Shown: positions 8,685-16,308 of the stretch, one piece after another
How positions within the stretch are numbered: the first letter of the stretch is position 1
Layout: every line of letters begins with the position of its first letter
Program-made: the position numbers and the translations under genes
Notes under the pieces: model-generated
Seen by the model: only the letters and a program-made list of their open reading frames with translations
Databases searched by the model: none
What the model was told of the DNA's origin: nothing
NCBI RefSeq assembly: GCF_028728205.1
Contig: NZ_JAQYUU010000001.1
Location: 733,318 to 797,317, forward strand
Direction of reading: 5' to 3'
DNA: 64,000 nucleotides
Source: Clostridium sp. 'White wine YQ'
GTDB taxonomy: Bacteria > Bacillota > Clostridia > Clostridiales > Clostridiaceae

Positions 8685-8749
8685 AGATCTTAGCTATTAG
8701 AGAGTAAGTTTTTTAACATATTAAGACTAATAGTTTGGATCTTTTTTTA
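8685..8749 (+). terminator. Terminator after the YezG-like gene
   Basis: Positions 8685-8700 (AGATC...CTATTAG) pair with 8727-8742 (CTAATAG...GATCT) across a 26-nt loop, and seven T follow. The stem has a mismatch and G-U pairs. Confidence 0.6.
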
Positions 8750-8863
8750 TTACATTTTGTTCGATAAGAAGTAATATTCATATGGCAATTGGCAAAGTAT
8801 ATTTAGTGATATCATTTTTAGAAAAGATAAGTATAACTAGAAGTATTTAATAAGAGGTATAAT

Positions 8864-9589
8864 ATGAATAATATTGTTAGAAGGGGTTTTTCACCTAAAG
8901 ATAAAGAGGAATTTGGATATGAATCTATACAAATACTACATAAAGCAGCTAAGGATTTATACTATCTTATAAATCAAGGATATAACATAAAAGGAGCCTC
9001 TACTTTTATCGGCAATCACTATTTACTATCAGAAAGACAGAGATTAGCTTTAGTAAGAGCAATATCATCTGAAAATTCAGTTAAAGTGAGAAAAGAAAAA
9101 GAAGTATTAGGAAGTTTAGAGAATTCAACAGTACATATCGATGGTTTTAATACAATCATTACGCTGGAAGTCTTATTATCTGAATCTTTAGTACTAAGAT
9201 GTTTAGATGGCACTATTAGAGATTTAGCTGGACTTAGGGGAACTTATAGGTTAATAGATAAAACAGATATTGCCATTAATCTAATTGGAAATATTATAAG
9301 TAAGCATAAAATAACTGAAGCAAATTTTTATTTAGATGCTCCAGTATCAAATTCTGGAAGGTTAAAGGAAAGAATACTAGAGTTATTAAAAGTTTATAAT
9401 TTTGAAGTTAATGTTCAAAATATAAACAATGTTGATAAAACTTTAGAAGGTTTACCTAACGTAATAACCAGCGACGCAATTATTTTAGATAAGTGTGAAA
9501 GCTGGATAAACTTAAATAGAGAAATTGTTGAAAATGAAAATTCAAACTATTGGATTATAGATTTTAAAAGTTTAGAATCTATAGGTTAA
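8864..9589 (+). CDS. DUF434 domain-containing protein
   Basis: A 241-residue protein. The N-terminal part (residues about 1-60: RRGFSPKDKEEFG, DLYYLINQGYN, FIGNHYLLSERQRLAL) matches the DUF434 family, and the C-terminal part (HIDGFNTIITLE, LRCLDGTIRDLAGLRGTYR, FYLDAPVSNSGRLKE, VITSDAIILDKCESW) matches the domain that usually follows it. This half has a TOPRIM/PIN-like look: an Asp in HIDG, Asp in YLDAPVS and Asp in TSDAIILD. It is conserved in archaea and clostridia, but I know of no established function. It lies 9 nt before an MBL-fold hydrolase and is probably co-translated with it. Confidence 0.75.
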   Translation: MNNIVRRGFSPKDKEEFGYESIQILHKAAKDLYYLINQGYNIKGASTFIGNHYLLSERQRLALVRAISSENSVKVRKEKEVLGSLENSTVHIDGFNTIITLEVLLSESLVLRCLDGTIRDLAGLRGTYRLIDKTDIAINLIGNIISKHKITEANFYLDAPVSNSGRLKERILELLKVYNFEVNVQNINNVDKTLEGLPNVITSDAIILDKCESWINLNREIVENENSNYWIIDFKSLESIG

Positions 9590-9598
9590 GGAGGGGAA

Positions 9599-10309
9599 AT
9601 GCTTAATTTTATTGGAATAGGAAGTGCATTTAATACTAAGTTAGGTAATAATAGCGCTTACATAAAAAAAGATAATAGCTTAATTCTTATAGATTGTGGA
9701 GGAACAGTATTTCATAAATTACAAGAATTAAACCTGCTACAAGGAATTGAAAATTTATATTTTATTATTACCCATACTCATCCAGATCATATTGGAAGCT
9801 TAGGTGATACAATATTTTATTCAAACTACATTTTAAAGCATAAGCCAAAAGTTTATTTTCCTGATAAAGCTTTTCTTAATGGAATTTTAGCGGGTTTAGG
9901 TGTTGGAGAAGAAATGTATTATATGAATGACTATAAGGAATTTTTAATAAGTGATAATGCTCTTGGTAAGGTAGAAGTTGAATTTATAAAAACAACACAT
10001 TCCAGCAAACTTCCATGTTATGGATTTATAATGGGTGTAAAAGGAGAAAAATTTTATTATAGTGGGGATTCAAATGAAATAGAAAATAAAATAATTGATA
10101 AACTTATAAGTGGAGAAATTCAAAGAGTATATCAAGATACTAGCGGGCTTGACTATGAAGGCAATGGACATTTATATATTAATAAATTGATTCAAATAAT
10201 ACCAGAGGAATTTAGAAATAAAGTTTATTGTATGCATCTTGATGGGCATGTGTCAGTAGAAGAAATCAGAAATAGTGGATTTAATGTAGTTGAAATTTTA
10301 AAAAATTAA
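9599..10309 (+). CDS. Metallo-beta-lactamase-fold hydrolase (RNase Z-like)
   Basis: A 236-residue MBL-fold protein: N-terminal LNFIGIGSAFNTKLGNNSAYI, metal motif THTHPDHIGS (HxHxDH, about residues 58-67), later TTHSSKLPCYGF, YYSGDSNE (Asp bridging metal) and a final MHLDGH. The GSAFN start and the length are like the small RNase Z/ElaC-like or phosphodiesterase group, but the substrate cannot be fixed. The gene directly follows DUF434 with a strong GGAGGGG SD. Confidence 0.8.
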   Translation: MLNFIGIGSAFNTKLGNNSAYIKKDNSLILIDCGGTVFHKLQELNLLQGIENLYFIITHTHPDHIGSLGDTIFYSNYILKHKPKVYFPDKAFLNGILAGLGVGEEMYYMNDYKEFLISDNALGKVEVEFIKTTHSSKLPCYGFIMGVKGEKFYYSGDSNEIENKIIDKLISGEIQRVYQDTSGLDYEGNGHLYINKLIQIIPEEFRNKVYCMHLDGHVSVEEIRNSGFNVVEILKN

Positions 10310-10375
10310 TTAATCAATAAATCTATGTATAAATACTATTCCTTTGGAAAAGATATATTTGAAAGGTGAAATAAC

Positions 10376-10404
10376 TTGCTTTATAAAACAAACTGTTATA
10401 TTAT
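10376..10404 (+). promoter_or_regulatory. Promoter of the cold-shock gene, giving a ~138-nt leader
   Basis: TTGCTT (10376-10381), 17-bp spacer, TATTAT (10399-10404). Transcription from about 10411 would leave a leader of about 138 nt before the csp start, in line with the long, temperature-sensitive leaders of cspA-type mRNAs. Confidence 0.55.
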
Positions 10405-10548
10405 AATAAAGAAGCTTAAATTAATAGTAAATAATGTAACACAGATATATTTCAATTAGTACTTCAAATGGGTATGATAATATCGAAATTTTGTTGGTGA
10501 GTTATTACAAAGAATTTAAGAAATAATAAAATTTCGGAGGGAACAAAA

Positions 10549-10746
10549 ATGACAGGAACAGTTAAATGGTTTAACGGAGAAAAAGGATTTGGATTTATAA
10601 CAGGAGAAGATGGTAAAGATGTATTTGCTCATTTTTCTCAAATAGTTGCAGAAGGTTATAAGTCACTTCAAGAAGGACAAAAAGTTTCTTATGACGTAGT
10701 AGAAGGACAAAAAGGTCCTCAAGCAGAAAATATTACAGCTATCTAA
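10549..10746 (+). CDS. cspA: Cold-shock protein (CspA family)
   Basis: A 65-residue single cold-shock domain. RNP1 is KGFGFI and RNP2 is VFAHF, inside the invariant [17 protein letters not shown] opening. It binds single-stranded RNA/DNA and melts mRNA structure at low temperature. The SD is GGAGGG. A long untranslated leader precedes it and a strong terminator follows, so it is monocistronic. The specific symbol is by family only. Confidence 0.93.
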   Translation: MTGTVKWFNGEKGFGFITGEDGKDVFAHFSQIVAEGYKSLQEGQKVSYDVVEGQKGPQAENITAI

Positions 10747-10761
10747 TTGATGTAAGTTTTA

Positions 10762-10797
10762 CCCCTTTAAATAGGCAACTATTTAAAGGGGTTTTTT
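10762..10797 (+). terminator. Strong terminator of the cold-shock gene
   Basis: A perfect 13-bp stem (CCCCTTTAAATAG, 10762-10774, with 10779-10791) closed by a GCAA tetraloop and followed by six T. Confidence 0.95.
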
Positions 10798-10893
10798 GCT
10801 GTATATTTATCTTCAGTAGATAAATATTAAAAGGTAATTTATCTAAAATATCATAATATATTTAAGTTATATAATTAATTAATGGTGATAAAT

Positions 10894-11643
10894 ATGTATG
10901 CGGCATTTAATTTGATACTGAGTAATAAACTTGATTATTATTATGATTTAGGTACAAAATTGTTAGATGAAAATAAAGCTTTAATTAGAAAAGGCTTAGA
11001 AAGTTTTATTTTAAAGGATGGATTTATAAATGGTACAAAAATTCAATCTAATTGGTTCCCTTTAGTTGAGGCTGATGTGTTTATATCTTATGCATATAAA
11101 GACGAAAAAAAAGCAGTAGCATTAGCAGGGTGGCTTAATGAAAATTTTAAACTAAAGGTTTTTGTTGATTCCTGTGTATGGGGATACTCAGAAGAACTTT
11201 TAAAAATAATTGATGATAATTTCTGTTTCGAAAAGGATAAAGACCAATATGACTATTTTAAAAGAAATAAATCTACAAGTCATGTTCATATGATGCTTTC
11301 GATTGCCTTATCAAAGATGATAGATAATACTGAATGTTTAATTTTTCTGAATACTCCTAATTCATTAAATGTTTCAGGAGTAATCAATAGTACAGTATCA
11401 CCTTGGATATATTATGAAATAGCAATGATTAAATTAATACGAAAAAGAAATCCTAACCTTCATCGCATTAAATCTCCTGATATATATGTATTTAATTCTA
11501 ATTTGCCCATTAAATATTATTTAGAAATGGATGAATTAATTGAATTAAGTGAAGATGATTTATATGTATGGAAAGAAAAATATATTAGTGGTAACTCATT
11601 AGATACATTATATGAAATGAAATCATTACTTAAAAAGGATTAA
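10894..11643 (+). CDS. TIR-domain protein, putative anti-phage sensor/NADase
   Basis: About 249 residues. After an N-terminal helical stretch of about 55 residues comes a TIR-like domain: ADVFISYAYKDEKKAVALAG (strand A and helix A), LKVFVDSCVWGYSEELLKII (BB-loop region followed by a Glu-containing YSEELL, the place of the catalytic Glu of TIR NADases), and CLIFLNTPNS (strand D). Bacterial TIR proteins cleave NAD+ or make NAD-derived signals in defence systems such as Thoeris. Whether this one is active is unknown. The frame extends to an ATG at 10882, but the SD GGTGAT (10884-10889) overlaps that codon, so the ATG at 10894 is preferred. A small membrane protein follows after 15 nt. Confidence 0.75.
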   Translation: MYAAFNLILSNKLDYYYDLGTKLLDENKALIRKGLESFILKDGFINGTKIQSNWFPLVEADVFISYAYKDEKKAVALAGWLNENFKLKVFVDSCVWGYSEELLKIIDDNFCFEKDKDQYDYFKRNKSTSHVHMMLSIALSKMIDNTECLIFLNTPNSLNVSGVINSTVSPWIYYEIAMIKLIRKRNPNLHRIKSPDIYVFNSNLPIKYYLEMDELIELSEDDLYVWKEKYISGNSLDTLYEMKSLLKKD

Positions 11644-11658
11644 TTTATAGGTGAATTA

Positions 11659-12054
11659 ATGGAGAATAAAATAAAGCATTTAGAGTTAATTCAAGGGATA
11701 ATATCAAGAATGGCAAATAACTCATTCCTTTTAAAGGGGTGGGCTATTACGTTGGTTGCTGCAATGTTTGCGCTAGCCGCAAAGGACTCAAATAATAAGT
11801 ATATTATTTTAACTTATTTTCCTGTTTTAATGTTTTGGATACTAGATTCATATTTTTTAAGTCAAGAAAATTATTTTAGAAAATATTATGAAGAGGTAAG
11901 AAATAAAAATGAAGATGATATAGATTTTTCCATGAAATCTGAAACTCTAAAGTGGAGCATAATAGAGTGGGCTAAAGAATGTGTATCATTAACTATTGGA
12001 ATATTCTATGGAACAATTATAATTCTACTTATTGTGGTAATGTATTTCATATAA
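11659..12054 (+). CDS. Small multi-pass membrane protein paired with the TIR gene
   Basis: A 131-residue protein. A short N-terminal helix is followed by a TM hairpin (about residues 26-42 and 48-67), a charged cytosolic segment (QENYFRKYYEEVRNKNEDDIDFSM in parts) and a C-terminal hydrophobic segment (about 107-131). It lacks a signal peptide and any known enzymatic motif. The NNSFLLKGWAITLVAAMFALAAKDS region looks like a recurring family I have seen near TIR genes, but I cannot name it. The 15-nt gap to the TIR gene implies one operon. By analogy with other two-gene defence systems it may be a membrane-acting effector, which is inference. Confidence 0.65.
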   Translation: MENKIKHLELIQGIISRMANNSFLLKGWAITLVAAMFALAAKDSNNKYIILTYFPVLMFWILDSYFLSQENYFRKYYEEVRNKNEDDIDFSMKSETLKWSIIEWAKECVSLTIGIFYGTIIILLIVVMYFI

Positions 12055-12106
12055 GCTGTGATATAATTAGTGTAAATTAGTAAACCTTTTATAAGGAGGA
12101 AACTCA

Positions 12107-13078
12107 ATGAAGAAATTAAGATGGGGAATAATAGGGCTTGGGGAAATTGCTAATAAATTTGCACAAGCTGTGACTAAGATGGAAAATGTAGAACTTGTTT
12201 CTGTTGCCTCAAGATCTATGGAGAAATCAATTGCTTTTGGAAACAAATATAGTGTATCTAAAGATAGATGCTATGGAAGTTATGAGGATATAGTTAAGGA
12301 TGATACTGTAGATGCAATATATGTGGCAGTTCTACATCCATTTCATAAAGATATATCAATAATGTGTTTGGAAAATGGAAAAGCTGTACTTTGTGAAAAA
12401 CCTGTAACCATAAGTGAAGAAGAGGTAAAGGAAGTAATAAAAACAGCAGAAGAAAATAAAGTGTTTTTCATGGAAGCTATGAAAACAAGATTTTTACCTA
12501 TAAATAAAAAAGTAAAAGAATGGATTGAAGAAGGTAGAATAGGAGATGTTCGTTTACTTCAAGCAGATTTTGGATTTAAAGCTGAATTTGACCCATTAGG
12601 GAGGTTATATAATAAAGAGCTAGGTGGTGGGGCACTTCTTGACGTAGGAATTTATACTATTTCTTATAGTTCTTTTATATTTGGAAATAAACCTATAAGT
12701 ATAGGAAGTAACCTTTATATAGGTTCAACAGGAGTAGATGAATGTGCTTCAATTAATTTAACTTATAATGAAGGAAAGCAAGCACAACTATATGGAGCAA
12801 TAAATGTTAACTCTAAAAGAGAAGCTAATATTATAGGGACAGAGGGAAGGATTTGCGTTGAAAGATTCTCTAGTGCAGATACCGCAACCATATGGGTAAA
12901 TGGAAGAGAAGAAGAAAAGATATATATCCCATTTGATATAAATGGCTTTGAATATCAAATAAATGAGGTTGTAGACTGTATAAGTAATGGCAAGTTTCAA
13001 AGTGAAATAATGAGTTGGCAGGATTCTATAGATATAATGAGAATAATGGATGAGGTAAGAACTCAAGGTATAAAATAA
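12107..13078 (+). CDS. Gfo/Idh/MocA-family oxidoreductase
   Basis: A 323-residue NAD(P)-dependent dehydrogenase. The N-terminal Rossmann fold begins RWGIIGLGEIANKFA (GxGxxA pattern) and is followed by the family motif CEKPVTISEEEV (residues about 97-108, with the EKP lysine). The C-terminal alpha/beta domain contains LGGGALLDVGIYTISY, the substrate/catalytic helix with Asp and Tyr. Members oxidise or reduce sugars, inositols and trans-dihydrodiols. The exact substrate is not deducible. Single gene with a GGAGG SD and its own terminator. Confidence 0.85.
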   Translation: MKKLRWGIIGLGEIANKFAQAVTKMENVELVSVASRSMEKSIAFGNKYSVSKDRCYGSYEDIVKDDTVDAIYVAVLHPFHKDISIMCLENGKAVLCEKPVTISEEEVKEVIKTAEENKVFFMEAMKTRFLPINKKVKEWIEEGRIGDVRLLQADFGFKAEFDPLGRLYNKELGGGALLDVGIYTISYSSFIFGNKPISIGSNLYIGSTGVDECASINLTYNEGKQAQLYGAINVNSKREANIIGTEGRICVERFSSADTATIWVNGREEEKIYIPFDINGFEYQINEVVDCISNGKFQSEIMSWQDSIDIMRIMDEVRTQGIK

Positions 13079-13085
13079 TTAAAAA

Positions 13086-13127
13086 CAACTTAAAAGCTAT
13101 TTTTTAGTAGCCTTTAAGTTGCTTTTT
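13086..13127. terminator. Bidirectional terminator
   Basis: CAACTTAAAAGCTA (13086-13099) pairs with the TAGCCTTTAAGTTG segment ending at 13121 (one bulge), flanked by A-runs and T-runs. It serves both the oxidoreductase and the convergent methyltransferase. Confidence 0.75.
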
Positions 13128-13822
13128 TACTTTTTCTTAAATAAGGCAGTCCACAAAAAACTTAGTCCTTGTAAGGTATCAGGAATACCATCTTTATATT
13201 TTCTAATTTCAATAATCTCAAAATCATCGCTAAATATTTTTTCAAGTTTTTCTTTTGAAAAACCAGTTCCAGTAATATGGCGTTCATAATAGTCCCAATC
13301 AGTGTGTTCTTCAGAATCTACCTCTGTAGAAAAACAAGCTAATCCAAAATAACCTCCAGTTTTTAAAGAACTTCTTAAGAGCTCTAAATATGTAATTCTT
13401 CTATGGGGCGGAAGATGATGAAAACATCCACTATCATAAATAAAATCAAAATGCATATTTTTAAACTCAAAGATAGATTTACATAAAAAATCTACTTTAA
13501 CAGTATTTTTAGCAGCTTGCACTCTTGCATTTTTTATAGCAGATTCGGATAAGTCAACTCCGGTAACATTAGAACCTTGCTTTGCCATAAATATTGCATT
13601 TCTACCTTCACCGCAGCCGAGTTCAAGAACCTTATTAGGAACCCTTTCAAGTTTTGAAAAGAATTCTTTAAGATTTTCATCAGGTAAATCAGGATGATTA
13701 ATAAAAGGAGCTTTAAATTTCCTTTCAGAATAAAAATTCTCCCATCTTTCTCTTTGATCTTGAAGCTTTGCGTCTAACATATTAAAAACGTCTTCAACTG
13801 TGAAAATATCGTGATTAGCCAT
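13127..13822 (-). CDS. Class I SAM-dependent methyltransferase
   Basis: A 231-residue methyltransferase with motif I VLELGCGEGRNAIFMA (about residues 65-80), acidic TGVDLSESAI and FDFIYDSGCFHHLPPHRR, resembling the TehB/UbiE-like group. The HHLPP motif after motif II is typical of small-molecule and thiol/metalloid methyltransferases of this fold, but no substrate is evident. It is followed 24 nt upstream in genome terms by a small unknown gene in the same orientation (13847-14098), probably one transcript. Confidence 0.78.
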   Translation of the reverse strand: MANHDIFTVEDVFNMLDAKLQDQRERWENFYSERKFKAPFINHPDLPDENLKEFFSKLERVPNKVLELGCGEGRNAIFMAKQGSNVTGVDLSESAIKNARVQAAKNTVKVDFLCKSIFEFKNMHFDFIYDSGCFHHLPPHRRITYLELLRSSLKTGGYFGLACFSTEVDSEEHTDWDYYERHITGTGFSKEKLEKIFSDDFEIIEIRKYKDGIPDTLQGLSFLWTALFKKK

Positions 13823-13846
13823 TAATAACTCCTTATAAGAATACTA

Positions 13847-14098
13847 TTATTTGTTAAGATTACTCATTATTTTTTTTACAATAGAATCTGCATCTATATT
13901 TGTATCAACTTGTAGGAGAATTTTTTGACTTAATCCCTTGGCTTCACCTGTTAGATACATAATTTCAGCAGTATTTTCGTCAACTTTTTTCATGACTCTT
14001 GCAATATCCCCAGGTACAATTTTTGCAGTTCCACCTTTAGCAAGGGGGATTGTATATGGTTTATTAAATCTAATCTGTTCGCCTAATTTTGCCTTCAT
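13847..14098 (-). CDS. Small uncharacterised protein
   Basis: About 83 residues with a basic beta-rich N-terminal half (RFNKPYTIPLAKGGTAKIVPGDIARVMKKV in parts) and a helical tail. The frame extends to a TTG at 14107, but the GGAGA SD sits too close to it. The ATG at 14098 has about 9-nt spacing and gives MKAKLGEQIRF. No family recognised. The PGDIARVMKK section looks like an SH3-like barrel (inference). Confidence 0.6.
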   Translation of the reverse strand: MKAKLGEQIRFNKPYTIPLAKGGTAKIVPGDIARVMKKVDENTAEIMYLTGEAKGLSQKILLQVDTNIDADSIVKKIMSNLNK

Positions 14099-14245
14099 AT
14101 ATATCAATCTCCTATCTTCTTTCGATAGTAGTATTATATCATAAAATGCACATTTTCGCGTAGCTTTGCCTTATTTTGATAGAGAATAATGTAGTGAAAA
14201 TTTATGCAAAATAAATATAAGATAAAAAGAATTGGAGGAAGCTTT

Positions 14246-15070
14246 ATGATTGATCAAATGATAGAAAAAATATCTGATATAATGCAGACTTATGAACAAC
14301 TAACCGACGACATTATACTTTTACGATTTACAATAGTAAATTCCTGTATTGTTGCAGATTTAAGTAAAAAACCTAATGAATTTGTATTAGTGGATACTGG
14401 CCTTAAGACTTCAGGAGATTTTATAATAGATACAATAGAAAAGCTTTATGGAGTGAAGAGTTATCCTAAAGCAATTATATTGACTCATGGACATTTTGAT
14501 CATGTAGGCTCAGTTATTCAGCTTATTAAAACTTATAATATTCCAGTTTACGTTCATCCACTTGAAATACCTTATTTAACAGGTAAAAAGGATTACCCAA
14601 GAGGGGACTCTACAGTCGATGATGGAATGGTAGCGAAGATGTCCAAATACTTTCCAAATGAAGCATTAGACTTAGGCGGGTTTATTCATAAGCTTCCTGA
14701 GGATGGAACAATTCCACATATGCCTGGATGGAAGTGGATTTTAACTCAAGGTCATACTCCAGGACATATTTCATTATACAGAGAAAGCGATGGAACAATT
14801 ATTGTGGGAGATGCATTATGTACTACAAAGCAAGAATCTCTTATATCAGTATTAACTCAAAGAGAGCAAATTAGCGGGCCTCCAGCATATCTTACAACTA
14901 ACTGGGAAGATGCAAAAGATGCAGTTGAAACCATAGCAAATCTAAAACCTAATCTAGCAGTATTTAGTCATGGAAATCCATTAGAAGGAGAAGAATTAAA
15001 ATCTCATCTGAATTATCTTAAGGATAACTTTGAAGAGCTAGCTAAGCCCGAGCATGGAAGATTTACGTAA
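14246..15070 (+). CDS. Metallo-beta-lactamase-fold hydrolase
   Basis: About 274 residues with the MBL core: FVLVDTGLKTSGDF, metal motif LTHGHFDHVGS (HxHxDH), TQGHTPGHIS (third metal histidine), VGDALCTT (bridging Asp) and a late FSHG. This fits the glyoxalase II-like or lactonase-like branch of the superfamily. An upstream ATG (14204) is in frame, but the SD GGAGG (14234-14238) lies 7 nt before the ATG at 14246, so the shorter form is right. Single gene with its own terminator. Confidence 0.82.
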   Translation: MIDQMIEKISDIMQTYEQLTDDIILLRFTIVNSCIVADLSKKPNEFVLVDTGLKTSGDFIIDTIEKLYGVKSYPKAIILTHGHFDHVGSVIQLIKTYNIPVYVHPLEIPYLTGKKDYPRGDSTVDDGMVAKMSKYFPNEALDLGGFIHKLPEDGTIPHMPGWKWILTQGHTPGHISLYRESDGTIIVGDALCTTKQESLISVLTQREQISGPPAYLTTNWEDAKDAVETIANLKPNLAVFSHGNPLEGEELKSHLNYLKDNFEELAKPEHGRFT

Positions 15071-15089
15071 AAGATTTGTTTAATAAAGA

Positions 15090-15120
15090 AATAGAAGCCA
15101 TAGCGGCTTCTATTATTTTT
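15090..15120. terminator. Bidirectional terminator
   Basis: AATAGAAGCC (15090-15099) pairs with GGCTTCTATT (15105-15114), followed by T-rich sequence that runs into the end of the convergent lipoprotein gene. Confidence 0.8.
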
Positions 15121-15690
15121 TTATTTTTTTATAACTTCTTGTTTACCAGTTATAGAACTCTTATCATCCATTTTAAATGTTGTTTTATTTTCATCTGAAG
15201 TAAAGTATACATTACCATCAACTTTAGTGTCTATAAGTTGGAAACCCTTTACGTCAACATATAAATCTCCTTTGAAGGTTCCATGTTGAAGACTACCCAT
15301 TGGACTTCTAAAAGTCATTTTTGGTGCAGTTAATGTAAATCTTGCAGTTATGTTACGATTTTCATCTTGAGAATAAAGTGCTATTTTACGTTGAATTTGA
15401 TCATTTCCTTTATCATCTTTTTTACCATTTTTGAATTCACCTTCAACTACAAGATCTTTATCAACTGTAAGATCTTTTGTTATAGCAACAATCCATGTAC
15501 CTTTTGAACCTATTGCCTTTTCAAAAGCATCAGCATTATTTACAACTGAAGCAGAGGTACCAGCATCTGTATTTCCTGTATTTTGCTTAGCTGGCTCAGC
15601 TGGTTGAGTTGTTTGATCATTTTTCTTAGCACATGCAGTAAAAAGTGTACATACTACAAGTAATGATGATAAAAATAGTTTAGTTTTCAT
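15121..15690 (-). CDS. Putative lipoprotein
   Basis: About 189 residues. The start at 15690 has an AAAGGAGG SD, and the frame upstream to 15741 lacks one. The signal sequence MKTKLFLSSLLVVCTLFTAC ends in a lipobox (FTAC), so the protein should be anchored to the outer face of the membrane. A Thr/Gln/Pro-rich linker is followed by a beta-rich domain (NADAFEKAIGSKGTW, DLTVDKDLVVEGEF, HGTFKGDLYVDVKGF, TKVDGNVYFTSDE) with the repetitive V-x-G-x look of a right-handed beta-helix or polymer-forming fold. I know similar clostridial lipoproteins, but no function. Confidence 0.7.
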   Translation of the reverse strand: MKTKLFLSSLLVVCTLFTACAKKNDQTTQPAEPAKQNTGNTDAGTSASVVNNADAFEKAIGSKGTWIVAITKDLTVDKDLVVEGEFKNGKKDDKGNDQIQRKIALYSQDENRNITARFTLTAPKMTFRSPMGSLQHGTFKGDLYVDVKGFQLIDTKVDGNVYFTSDENKTTFKMDDKSSITGKQEVIKK

Positions 15691-15741
15691 TATATAAGTT
15701 CCTCCTTTATAACATAAACTTTCGATTATAGTATGGCGCAT

Positions 15742-16308
15742 TTTTGAGAATTATATTATAAAGATTAACAAGAGATTTATATTTTTTATAAATAAAATTA
15801 TTTGAAAAATAATATTTGCATAATTATAAGTTTTCTATTGAAATTATAAAATTATTAGCATAAAATATAAACATATACTAAATATGTAAAATAGATTTAT
15901 ATATGCCATATTATTGAAATAATAATGTTTGTATTAAAGTCAATTTTACTTAACTCCCCACAACTATAAATTCTAAGATTTTCTTATTAAACATTTCTTT
16001 TGAATATGGGTATGATTTTAGTAATTGCAGAAGTTATACTTTATAGTCAGTGTTACAATTCTTATTTTATTTCAGTGTGAGAGAAAAATTATATAGTTTT
16101 ATTTGTGTAGGTTATTTTAGTACATGTTTCGGTTAAACGTTTACAGAGACTAATCTACCTTTAATAGTCATAGCTTAATTTAATTCTACCGATACATAGC
16201 AATAGTACTCTGCTAAATAAATAATTTCTGATGAAGGGAGGGGTGGCTAAATATGTAGGATAACATTGTATATTTCCAAAAGTAAAATGATTTTAGGAGG
16301 TAAGTAAA
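15742..16308. other. 567-nt AT-rich intergenic region upstream of the glucanase genes
   Basis: No open frame of note. It separates the divergent lipoprotein gene from the first secreted glycanase gene and must hold both promoters. The only site I can point to is a CcpA-like palindrome near 16132-16145. I found no recognisable riboswitch. Confidence 0.5.
16132..16145. promoter_or_regulatory. Possible CcpA (cre) catabolite-repression site
   Basis: GTTAAACGTTTACA contains the perfect palindromic core TAAACGTTTA around CG, close to the cre consensus TGNAANCGNTNNCA (both end bases on one side deviate). It lies about 165 nt upstream of a secreted polysaccharide-degrading gene, where carbon control is expected. 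Confidence 0.4.

Noticed and set aside
10310..10548. Possible riboswitch before the cold-shock gene
   Set aside because: No known aptamer motif. A long csp leader explains the gap.
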